Assembly (NCBI GenBank): GCA_003507475.1
Contig: DNVQ01000032.1
Span: forward strand, 11,302 to 16,982
Direction of reading: 5' to 3'
Origin: Candidatus Moraniibacteriota bacterium
Lineage (GTDB): Bacteria; Patescibacteriota; Minisyncoccia; Moranbacterales; UBA9337
DNA length: 5,681 bases
In this document: one piece after another, positions 1 to 4,791 of the stretch
How the letters are laid out: each line of letters begins with the position of its first letter
Numbering within the stretch: position 1 is the stretch's first letter
Translations under genes and position numbers: made by a program
Notes under the pieces: model-generated
Told to the model about the DNA's origin: nothing
Database searches by the model: none
What the model saw: the letters and a program-made list of their open reading frames with translations, nothing else

Positions 1-282
1 ACCTAAAATTTTCTGAATATCTTGGATTATATTATTAAAAGAAAACATACTCATCCACTCCATTCCGCCTGGATGCTCTTTTTGATATTCTTCAGGACGA
101 CCAAGATTGGACATCATAGTTACTTTTCCTCCTTGCGCTATAATATAGTCAATTGTTTTTTTGACGGTCTCTATTTTATAAGGCTCTTTAATAACCTTAC
201 CTTCATAAGGCACATTAAAACTCACCCTCACTAAAACTTCTTTTCCTTTTAAATCAGCGTCTTGTATTTTTTTTATTTTCAT
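1..282 (-). CDS. pgk: Phosphoglycerate kinase, N-terminal 94 residues (partial, runs off the left edge)
   Basis: Reading the minus strand from ATG at 282 gives 94 open codons to the window edge. Phosphoglycerate kinase transfers phosphate between 1,3-bisphosphoglycerate and ADP in cytoplasmic glycolysis. The N-terminal fold is recognisable: DLKGKEVLVRVSFNVP (residues 10-25), a short loop with GKVI, a helix ending in IIAQGGKV, then MMSNLGRP (56-63) and a helix like the usual YSLxPVAxxLxxLLG (80-94). Three positions that normally contact 3-phosphoglycerate are changed: Asp of DFN is Ser21, the basic-loop Arg (Arg38 in yeast) is Lys36, and His of SHLGRP is Asn59. Asn23 and Arg62 are kept. The region after GRP is about 10 residues longer than usual. 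No Shine-Dalgarno site is visible; the start is fixed by homology to the family N-terminus. The family call is firm, but activity cannot be judged from the N-domain fragment alone. Confidence 0.88.
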   Translation of the reverse strand, partial: MKIKKIQDADLKGKEVLVRVSFNVPYEGKVIKEPYKIETVKKTIDYIIAQGGKVTMMSNLGRPEEYQKEHPGGMEWMSMFSFNNIIQDIQKILG

Positions 283-310
283 GTTTTTTATCTTATTATT
301 TATTATCTAT

Positions 311-336
311 TAACGAGTTAACGGATTAACGAGTTA
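311..336. repeat. Octamer repeat copy A (left arm around the four-helix-bundle gene)
   Basis: TTAACG recurs at 310, 318 and 326, an exact 8-base period (unit TTAACGAG, middle unit TTAACGGA). It ends in GAGTTA followed by a T-run, as left-hand copies do here. It provides the stop codon of the four-helix-bundle gene and lies 28 bases upstream of the pgk start. Confidence 0.9.
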
Positions 337-723
337 TTTTTTAAGAAATTCTTTATTTAATTTTTTCTTTTGCAAATAAACAATAAATCCTCCAATTTGA
401 TTAGCCACATCTTCTAATTTATTGTTTATATTATTGAATTCTTCTTGATTAATATAATTAATAGCTAAAGCAATATACAATTGATTTCTAACTTCGCCAG
501 ATGAACCTTTAGCTATTTTAAGAAATCTAACGAATTCATTATTGTTATTCTTTTCAAATCCTTCTACTATATTGGAACTTATTGAAACAACTGCTCTTCT
601 AATTTGATCTCTGAGACCATAATCTTTGGAAAAATTTCCTCTAGCGGTTAAATCATAAATGTTTTTCGTAATTGTTAAACTTAATTTCCAAATATTTAAT
701 TCTTCGAATTTTTGTATTTTCAT
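334..723 (-). CDS. Four-helix-bundle protein, S23 / intervening-sequence (IVS) family
   Basis: This 129-residue protein has the hallmarks of the S23/IVS four-helix-bundle family: FEELNIW near the N-terminus (6-12, usual form FEDLxVW), FSKDYGLRDQIRRA then SISSNIVEGF (usual SIPSNIAEG) in the middle, and the GSSGEVRNQL helix near residues 73-82. Its length is normal for the family. Relatives are encoded inside 23S rRNA intervening sequences and free-standing in many genomes; solved members form pentamers, and the related Avd protein of diversity-generating retroelements binds nucleic acid. The role of free-standing copies is not established. There is no Shine-Dalgarno site: the start follows the repeat's conserved AATTAT flank, and MKIQKFEEL matches the family N-terminus, so the start is secure. 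It lies between mraY and pgk, has no metabolic link to them, and is precisely enclosed by inverted repeats, suggesting it arrived as a cassette. Confidence 0.92.
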   Translation of the reverse strand: MKIQKFEELNIWKLSLTITKNIYDLTARGNFSKDYGLRDQIRRAVVSISSNIVEGFEKNNNNEFVRFLKIAKGSSGEVRNQLYIALAINYINQEEFNNINNKLEDVANQIGGFIVYLQKKKLNKEFLKK

Positions 724-751
724 AATTCGTTAACTCGTTAATGCGTTAACT
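724..751. repeat. Octamer repeat copy B (right arm, inverted relative to copy A)
   Basis: On the minus strand this reads GTTAACGCATTAACGAG followed by TTAACGAATT. It shares the GAATTAT end with the other right-hand copies at 2021-2048 and 3248-3275. The final AATTAT of the right-hand consensus supplies the AT of the four-helix-bundle start codon. It is inverted relative to 311-336. Confidence 0.9.
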
Positions 752-777
752 AAATAATAAATAATTTTATCTGAGAT

Positions 778-1875
778 TTAGTCCATTCCTAGTATTCCCA
801 CAATCACTCCGACAAGCGCACAAACTATCGCGATAATCCAAGCTCGCATCACCACTTTTGGCTCGGGCCAACCCTTGGCTTCGAAATGATGATGAATGGG
901 CGCAGCCAAAAAAACTTTTCGGCCAAAAAATTTCTTACTGGTCAATTGGATGCAGACGCTACCTGATTCCAAAACATAAATAAACACAATAATAAAAAGT
1001 GGGATAATAGCGTTGTTGAGCATCGCCACCACTCCCAAAGTCGTCCCTAGCGATATCGCTCCCGTATCCCCCATAATAAAACGAGCTGGGGGAATGTTAA
1101 ACCATAAAAAAGCCAAAAGTGCTCCGGAAATAGCCGCGCAAAAAGCCGCCAAGTCCACTCTGTTTTGAGCAAAAGAAATAATTGCAAAAGAAGAAAAAGC
1201 CATAAACAGAACTCCCCCATTTAAACCGTCTAGTCCGTCAGTTTCATTGGAAGAAATTGCAGTAAATAAAATTACAAAAATAAAAAGAGGAATATACCAC
1301 CAATCGATATAAAAATCACCAATCGCACTCAAATGCAATTTATCCCAGCCTAATTTATAAAAAAACCACCACCCTCCCGCCGCTGCCATTCCAAAAAGCC
1401 ACCAAAAACGCATCGCAAATCTCATTCCTCCACCCTTATTGGAACCAATCCTCTTCACACTCATATAGTCATCCAGTAATCCCAGAAGTCCGGCCGCAAC
1501 CAAAAAAAATAAAGGAAGCCAAGTTTGAGAACGACTCAAAAAATCCAATCGAGCAATAAAATTTATATCCAATATCTTAGCCACAAATGGAAATATGAAG
1601 TTAGAAGCATATACAAGAATAAGCACAGCTACCCAAACTATTAATCCTCCCATGGTAGGAGTGCCCGCCTTACCAGCATGCAGCTTGTTTACAAAGGTTA
1701 ATTTTTTCCCATCGACAGATGTGTTTTTAATTTTTATCCCTATCTTATATTTAAATAAAATTTTGGTCCAAATCGGAGTAATTACAAAAGCTACCCCGAA
1801 AGCGAGCAATCCAGTAAAAAGGATTTTTAAAACGTCTATTACTTCTGGGATTGTTTGGAATTGAGCGATAAGCAT
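778..1875 (-). CDS. mraY: Phospho-N-acetylmuramoyl-pentapeptide transferase
   Basis: MraY is an integral membrane enzyme that moves phospho-MurNAc-pentapeptide from UDP onto undecaprenyl phosphate, giving lipid I, the first membrane step of peptidoglycan synthesis. At 365 residues it has the usual length (about 360), with roughly ten hydrophobic segments. Diagnostic motifs are all present: AGTPTMGG at 70-77, the Asp pair LLDDY at 135-136, NETDGLDGLNGG at 210-221 (usual N..N.TDGLDGLA), FIMGDTG with the third active-site Asp at 270, and the histidine motif APIHHHFEAKGW with HHH at 328-330, followed by the usual KVVMRAW. The start at 1875 is the first ATG and gives a typical short cytoplasmic N-terminus; no Shine-Dalgarno site is visible. 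It lies downstream of ftsW, its partner pathway gene, as in cell-wall/division clusters, but the intervening mur genes are absent here and an inverted-repeat element fills the gap instead. Confidence 0.97.
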   Translation of the reverse strand: MLIAQFQTIPEVIDVLKILFTGLLAFGVAFVITPIWTKILFKYKIGIKIKNTSVDGKKLTFVNKLHAGKAGTPTMGGLIVWVAVLILVYASNFIFPFVAKILDINFIARLDFLSRSQTWLPLFFLVAAGLLGLLDDYMSVKRIGSNKGGGMRFAMRFWWLFGMAAAGGWWFFYKLGWDKLHLSAIGDFYIDWWYIPLFIFVILFTAISSNETDGLDGLNGGVLFMAFSSFAIISFAQNRVDLAAFCAAISGALLAFLWFNIPPARFIMGDTGAISLGTTLGVVAMLNNAIIPLFIIVFIYVLESGSVCIQLTSKKFFGRKVFLAAPIHHHFEAKGWPEPKVVMRAWIIAIVCALVGVIVGILGMD

Positions 1876-1891
1876 AGATTTTCTATTATTT

Positions 1892-2047
1892 AGTTAACGA
1901 GTTAACGCATTAACGAGTTGGTTTTTGATAAATTTTTATTTGATTTTTGAATTTTTAATTTTGACTCAAATAAAATTAAACCTAAATTAAAAATTCTAAA
2001 TTCTTAAATAAATTATTATAATTCGTTAACTCGTTAATGCGTTAACT
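1892..2047. repeat. Gene-less inverted-repeat element between mraY and ftsW (copies C and D)
   Basis: Bases 1900-1919 (AGTTAACGCATTAACGAGTT) are a perfect 20-base reverse complement of 2028-2047. Copy C spans about 1892-1919 and copy D about 2021-2048; both have the 8-base TTAACGAG period. They enclose 108 very AT-rich bases with no plausible gene. Copy C ends in GAGTT plus a T-run like copy A, and copy D ends in GAATTAT like copy B, so the pair has the same polarity as the one around the four-helix-bundle gene. It fills most of the 196-base mraY-ftsW gap. Confidence 0.88.
1949..1996. repeat. Inner inverted repeat nested in the C-D element
   Basis: Bases 1949-1961 (GAATTTTTAATTT) are the perfect 13-base reverse complement of 1984-1996, with a 22-base loop. 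Together with the outer 20-base arms this makes a nested double stem in DNA or RNA. The stem is purely A/T except for one G-C pair, so chance in AT-rich sequence contributes. Confidence 0.6.
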
Positions 2048-2071
2048 AATCAATAAATAATTTATTATCTA

Positions 2072-3178
2072 TTATATTTTACTCTGCTTTGAAATATTGA
2101 GCAATATTCCCATTCCTACCATCAGAAATACAAAGGACGTTCCTCCATAACTAATAAAAGGCAAAGGAATTCCTGTCAGCGGAATGATGGCCAAAATGGC
2201 AGAGATATTTACAAAAGCCTGCAAAATAACCCAACTCACTATTCCCATTGCTACAATTTTTCCAAAATCATCCGGAGCATTCTTGGCTATCTTCATTCCA
2301 CGCAAAGCAAAAAAAATAAAAAACATAACCACAATAACAGCACCAAGCATACCCAGCTCCTCTCCAACAATTGCGAAAATTGAATCGCCTACCGGCTCCG
2401 GCAGATAATTGAATTTCTGTCGACTGTGTCCCAGGCCCACTCCCAATACGCCGCCTGATCCAACCGCTAACAATGCTTGGGTAATCTGATAACCCACGCC
2501 CTGAGGATCATGACTGGGATTAAGAAAAACCAATACTCTATTCAATCGATAAGGCGCCATAGCAATCAATCCAGCCAAGATAACTCCTCCACCGATAAAT
2601 ATTCCCCAAATGTGAGACAAGTTGGCGCCCGAAATAAAAAACATAATTATTGAAATTAAAATAACCACCATCAAAGTTCCCGTATCGGGTTGCTTTATAA
2701 TCAAAAAACTCATCACCGCCAAGATTCCCAAGAATGGAATCATGCCTTCATAAATATCTTTTACTCTCTCCCTACCTCTTCCCGTTAGCCAAGCTCCCAG
2801 ATATAAAATTATAGCCAATTTAGACATCTCGGATGGCTGAAAAGAAATCGGACCCAAATTTATCCAACGACTGGCGCCGTAAATATTTTTTCCGATTCCC
2901 GGGATAAAAACTAAAATCAACGCTATTATGGAAATAATAAAAAAGGGTACAGCAAATTTTTTCCAAAAATGATAATCGATGCGGCTAAATATATACAAAA
3001 CTAAAATTCCAGGCAAAAACCCATATAAAAATTGATGGGATAAAAAGTAGTTGGGATCATTGAATCTAGTTTGAGAATACAAAACACTGGCGCTCGAAAT
3101 CATTATCAAACCAAAAACAGACAATGTAAGAATTATCGTTAATAAAGTTTTGTCTATTTGTTTTTTTTCTTTTTTCAT
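2072..3178 (-). CDS. ftsW: Septal peptidoglycan glycosyltransferase FtsW (SEDS family)
   Basis: FtsW polymerises lipid II into glycan strands at the division septum together with a class B penicillin-binding protein. The 368-residue protein has about ten hydrophobic segments. SEDS signatures seen: GASRWINLGP followed by FQPSEMSKLA (101-122), QPDTGT at 163-168, GVGYQ then QALLAVGSGG (227-243), GVGLGHSRQKFNYLPEP (246-262), DSIFAIVGEELG (265-276), and the C-terminal LTGIPLPFISYGG (334-346). Asp265 aligns with the Asp of the extracellular TDFIFA motif considered catalytic in RodA/FtsW. GLGxSxQKxxYLPE favours FtsW over RodA, as does mraY next door. The N-terminal tail is short and basic. The start at 3178 has GAGG (3183-3186) four bases upstream. 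Its upstream neighbour trmD is separated by an inverted-repeat hairpin. The penicillin-binding partner is not in the window. Confidence 0.95.
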   Translation of the reverse strand: MKKEKKQIDKTLLTIILTLSVFGLIMISSASVLYSQTRFNDPNYFLSHQFLYGFLPGILVLYIFSRIDYHFWKKFAVPFFIISIIALILVFIPGIGKNIYGASRWINLGPISFQPSEMSKLAIILYLGAWLTGRGRERVKDIYEGMIPFLGILAVMSFLIIKQPDTGTLMVVILISIIMFFISGANLSHIWGIFIGGGVILAGLIAMAPYRLNRVLVFLNPSHDPQGVGYQITQALLAVGSGGVLGVGLGHSRQKFNYLPEPVGDSIFAIVGEELGMLGAVIVVMFFIFFALRGMKIAKNAPDDFGKIVAMGIVSWVILQAFVNISAILAIIPLTGIPLPFISYGGTSFVFLMVGMGILLNISKQSKI

Positions 3179-3182
3179 TATG

Positions 3183-3186
3183 CCTC
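3183..3186 (-). promoter_or_regulatory. Short Shine-Dalgarno site for ftsW
   Basis: GAGG on the minus strand, four bases before the ATG at 3178. It is weak, but it is the only recognisable ribosome-binding site among the left-half genes and supports the chosen start. Confidence 0.5.
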
Positions 3187-3203
3187 AATTTTTTATTAAA
3201 GAA

Positions 3204-3275
3204 TTAACGCATTAACGAGTTAACGAGTTAAAAAATAAAAAATAATAATTCGTTAACTCGTGAACTCGTTAACTA
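3204..3275. repeat. Inverted-repeat hairpin between ftsW and trmD (copies E and F)
   Basis: Bases 3212-3231 are the reverse complement of 3253-3272 with one mismatch in 20, leaving a 21-base AT-only loop apart from one C and G near the right arm. Both arms carry the 8-base TTAACGAG period. The right copy (3248-3275) ends in GAATTAT like copies B and D; the left copy (3204-3230) ends in GAGTTA. As RNA it would form a long hairpin 16 bases after the trmD stop. It lacks a following U-run on the minus strand, so it is not a standard terminator. Confidence 0.85.
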
Positions 3276-3290
3276 AATAATAATAAATTA

Positions 3291-4121
3291 TTATTTTGAA
3301 TTATCTCTTCTCCATTTCTCTATCGCTTTATGATTTCCACTCAACAAAACTTCTGGAACTTTCCAGCCATTAAATTCTTCCGGCTTAGTGTAATGGGGAT
3401 ATTCCTTATTAGCTTGTAGCTTGTAGTTTGTTAGCTTATTAGCATCATTTGTTTTTGAATTATTTTCATTTTCATCCATCTGTGAACCGTGAACTATGAA
3501 CTGTGAACTATTCCCCTCTTCTTTTGTCTGTGAACTGTCAACCATGAACTCTGAACCGATACTATAGCTTTCTTCTGCCAATGATTCTTTGTTTCCCAGA
3601 ACTTCCGGCAAAAGCCGACTGACTGAATCCACTACAATCATGGCGGGAATCTCTCCTCCAGTTAAAACATATTCTCCGATAGAAAATTCTTCATCTATTA
3701 TATTATCCGCCACTCTTTCATCCACTCCCTCATAACGACCGCAAATCATTATCAAATTTTCATATTTGGACAATCTCTGTGCATCCGCTTGGGTAAACTT
3801 TTTTCCCTTCGCCGAAAACAAAATTATTCGAGTGTTTTTTAAATTTGGGATTTGGGATTTGATATTTGTTTGGAATTTGAGATTTGAGATTTGAGATTTC
3901 AAAAATTGAACACATCGCCAGATGGGTTCAATTTTAAGTACCATCCCCGCTCCTCCTCCATAGGGAGTATCGTCTACAGTCTGATGTTTGTCAGTAGCGT
4001 AATCTCTTAAATTATGAATTTTTATTTCAATTAAATTTTTCTTTTGCGCTCGCCCCAAAATAGACTCATTAAAATATGAATCAAAAATTTTAGGAAAAAT
4101 TGTAATTATATCAAATTTCAT
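3291..4121 (-). CDS. trmD: tRNA (guanine-N1)-methyltransferase TrmD with in-frame repeat insertions
   Basis: TrmD methylates N1 of G37 in tRNAs using S-adenosylmethionine, preventing +1 frameshifts. The knotted SPOUT domain is clear: [10 protein letters not shown] (1-10), [13 protein letters not shown] (48-60), [12 protein letters not shown] (126-137), [15 protein letters not shown] then PAM (143-161), [12 protein letters not shown] (165-176). The C-terminal part has YPHYTKPE (241-248) and [10 protein letters not shown] (255-264). Glu240 occupies the position of the catalytic Asp/Glu before the PHYTRP motif. Two regions exceed the family pattern: residues about 75-95 (a [12 protein letters not shown] peptide) and about 188-239 ([10 protein letters not shown] and [12 protein letters not shown] peptides). 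Both are translations of 7-base periodic DNA repeats. The protein also ends at WRRDNSK, lacking the roughly 30-50 residue C-terminal extension of E. coli-type enzymes. The frame is intact, so it is probably functional. No Shine-Dalgarno site is visible; the start is set by the canonical [10 protein letters not shown]. Confidence 0.95.
   Translation of the reverse strand: MKFDIITIFPKIFDSYFNESILGRAQKKNLIEIKIHNLRDYATDKHQTVDDTPYGGGAGMVLKIEPIWRCVQFLKSQISNLKFQTNIKSQIPNLKNTRIILFSAKGKKFTQADAQRLSKYENLIMICGRYEGVDERVADNIIDEEFSIGEYVLTGGEIPAMIVVDSVSRLLPEVLGNKESLAEESYSIGSEFMVDSSQTKEEGNSSQFIVHGSQMDENENNSKTNDANKLTNYKLQANKEYPHYTKPEEFNGWKVPEVLLSGNHKAIEKWRRDNSK
3409..3443. repeat. AGCTTGT-type periodic repeat inside trmD
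   Basis: About four degenerate units related to AGCTTGT/AGTTTGT, mostly at a 7-base period, encode the [11 protein letters not shown] stretch of TrmD (residues about 229-239). Pieces recur in the trmD leader: TAGCTTGTAG is identical at 3410-3419 and 4149-4158, and TAGTTTGTTAG at 3424-3434 matches 4126-4136 at 10 of 11 positions. Confidence 0.7.
3482..3557. repeat. Two four-unit GTGAACT heptamer arrays inside trmD
   Basis: Bases 3482-3509 are exactly four 7-base units (GTGAACC, GTGAACT, ATGAACT, GTGAACT). Bases 3530-3557 are another four (GTGAACT, GTCAACC, ATGAACT, CTGAACC). They are in direct orientation and separated by 20 unrelated bases. In the TrmD frame they encode the [10 protein letters not shown] and SEFMVDSSQ peptides of the interdomain linker. 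Confidence 0.88.
3842..3899. repeat. ATTTGAG/ATTTGGG heptamer array inside trmD
   Basis: Three ATTTGGG/ATTTGAT units, an irregular spacer (ATTTGTTTGGA), then three ATTTGAG units and ATTTC. In the TrmD frame they encode residues about 75-95, giving LKSQISNLK and later KSQIPNLK. The insertion lies in the loop before the [10 protein letters not shown] strand. Confidence 0.85.
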
Positions 4122-4276
4122 GATTTAGTTTATTAGTTTTTTAGATAATAGCTTGTAGGTTTTTTATTAAAAAATTTAATAGCAAAATTAACAATATAAC
4201 AACACAACAATTTCAACAGTTAGAACAATTTCAACACGTAGAACATTAATCATCTTACCATTTTTTAAAAAATTTA
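4122..4276 (-). other. trmD leader region with periodic repeats; no clear promoter
   Basis: This AT-rich gap separates the lipoprotein gene's terminator from the trmD start. It contains a stretch related to the AGCTTGT repeat within trmD (4126-4158) and a 9-base-period array (4206-4250). No Shine-Dalgarno site precedes the trmD ATG. Several TTGAAA and TATATT-like words occur, but none form a convincingly spaced promoter. Because a terminator lies just upstream, the trmD-ftsW-mraY-pgk run should be started from here. Confidence 0.5.
4206..4250. repeat. Nine-base-period AACA repeat in the trmD leader
   Basis: AACA recurs at 4206, 4215, 4224, 4233 and 4242, giving five 9-base units. The first two units together (18 bases) are repeated by the next two with 16 of 18 identical. 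It is another short periodic family, distinct from those in trmD. Confidence 0.75.
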
Positions 4277-4312
4277 AAAAGGAGTCTGTTAGAAATCCAA
4301 CAAACTCCTTTT
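4277..4312 (-). terminator. Intrinsic terminator of the lipoprotein gene
   Basis: On the minus strand AAAAGGAGTTTGTT pairs with AACAGACTCCTTTT across an 8-base loop, 13 of 14 pairs being canonical and one G-U, followed by a T-run. It lies 17 bases after the lipoprotein stop. With A-tracts on both sides it may also work from the plus strand, but no plus-strand gene is seen. Confidence 0.88.
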
Positions 4313-4329
4313 GCGATTTGATTCTGATT

Positions 4330-4734
4330 TTATTTGCAGGGAATCACTTCTCCATCAGCATCAAAGAAAAATCCTTCATTGGGGTCAATGGTACTTCCGT
4401 AATTTCCCCAAAAATTGGCGTGGACCATATAAGATTTTCCTAGCTGCATTTTTCCACTACCTAGGGAATTTTTGGGACAATAGGCCCAAGAAGTATCTTC
4501 TTGGCCGGGTCTTTTAAAAAGACACCGATCATAATAATACTTGCCCGAAGAATTTCGACTTACCCTTGGCGCTACTGCCACTAGGACAAGGCACATATCG
4601 TGAGTACTGTTCCTTTCAATAGAGTCCTCTATGCCTGCCTTAATGTGTGCAACGCCGTTGTAGCAACCGCCCAGAAGAGCAATGAAAATAAAAACAAAAC
4701 CGCGAAATACTACTGAAAACAGAGACTTTTTCAT
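4330..4734 (-). CDS. Small cysteine-containing predicted lipoprotein, function unknown
   Basis: From ATG at 4734 the product is 134 residues. It begins MKKSLFSVVFR, followed by a hydrophobic stretch and a lipobox LLGGC with Cys24, so export and lipid attachment after signal peptidase II cleavage are predicted. The mature part has four more cysteines (48, 71, 86, 133), enough for two disulfides outside the cytoplasm. Aromatic and Gly/Asn-rich stretches (KYYYDRC, HANFWGNYG, EGFFFDADGE) suggest a compact beta-rich domain, but I do not recognise a family. The start is chosen because AAGGTG (4741-4746) lies six bases before ATG 4734; ATG 4740 or GTG 4743 would abut or overlap that site. A consensus promoter precedes it and a strong terminator follows, so it is monocistronic. 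Its neighbours give no functional hint. Confidence 0.8.
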   Translation of the reverse strand: MKKSLFSVVFRGFVFIFIALLGGCYNGVAHIKAGIEDSIERNSTHDMCLVLVAVAPRVSRNSSGKYYYDRCLFKRPGQEDTSWAYCPKNSLGSGKMQLGKSYMVHANFWGNYGSTIDPNEGFFFDADGEVIPCK

Positions 4735-4740
4735 ATTCAT

Positions 4741-4746
4741 CACCTT
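4741..4746 (-). promoter_or_regulatory. Shine-Dalgarno site deciding the lipoprotein start
   Basis: AAGGTG on the minus strand, six bases upstream of ATG 4734. The in-frame ATG at 4740 directly abuts it and the in-frame GTG at 4743 lies inside it, so 4734 is preferred. Confidence 0.75.
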
Positions 4747-4791
4747 GTTTGGTTTTTAATCAAATAACTCTCATTAATTTCATAACTTCTA

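Larger units (their letters stand above)
311..751. mobile_element. Inverted-repeat-bounded cassette containing only a four-helix-bundle gene
   Basis: Two copies of an 8-base-period repeat face each other around the four-helix-bundle gene. Bases 316-336 are the reverse complement of 731-751 at 20 of 21 positions. The gene fills the whole interval: its stop codon (334-336) is the last three bases of the left arm, and its start codon (721-723) lies 7 bases from the paired right arm, within the conserved flank of that repeat. Two gene-less pairs of the same repeat occur at 1892-2047 and 3204-3275. The arrangement recalls rRNA intervening sequences, where an S23 gene sits on a stem, but no rRNA is nearby. 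Calling it mobile is an inference; no target-site duplication was identified with confidence in this AT-rich DNA. Confidence 0.5.

Noticed and set aside
22..234. Plus-strand open frame of 70 codons
   Set aside because: It lies antisense to the phosphoglycerate kinase N-terminus, which has clear family motifs. The translation is low-complexity and resembles no protein, and there is no ribosome-binding site.
311..751. rRNA intervening sequence in a 23S gene
   Set aside because: The four-helix-bundle protein family fits, but the flanks are mraY and pgk, with no rRNA sequence.
1595..1864. Plus-strand open frame opposite the 5' part of mraY
   Set aside because: Antisense shadow of a well-supported gene, with no start signals.
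2184..2408. Plus-strand open frame opposite ftsW
   Set aside because: Its Lys/Ile/Thr-rich translation is what the complement of membrane-protein codons gives; no start signals.
311..3275. CRISPR array
   Set aside because: The repeats are tandem 8-base units in inverted pairs in separate gaps, without regular 30-40-base spacers or cas genes.
3204..3275. Ordinary intrinsic terminator of trmD
   Set aside because: The hairpin is AT-rich and not followed by a U-run on the minus strand. It belongs to the repeat family found in the other gaps.
3291..4121. trmD as a pseudogene disrupted by repeats
   Set aside because: The frame is open throughout and all SPOUT and C-terminal motifs are retained on both sides of the insertions.
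4311..4517. Plus-strand open frame opposite the lipoprotein gene
   Set aside because: It starts inside the terminator stem region and lies antisense to a gene with promoter, ribosome-binding site and lipobox.
4735..4743. Lipoprotein start at GTG 4743 or ATG 4740
   Set aside because: These abut or overlap the AAGGTG ribosome-binding site, leaving no spacing; ATG 4734 has six bases.
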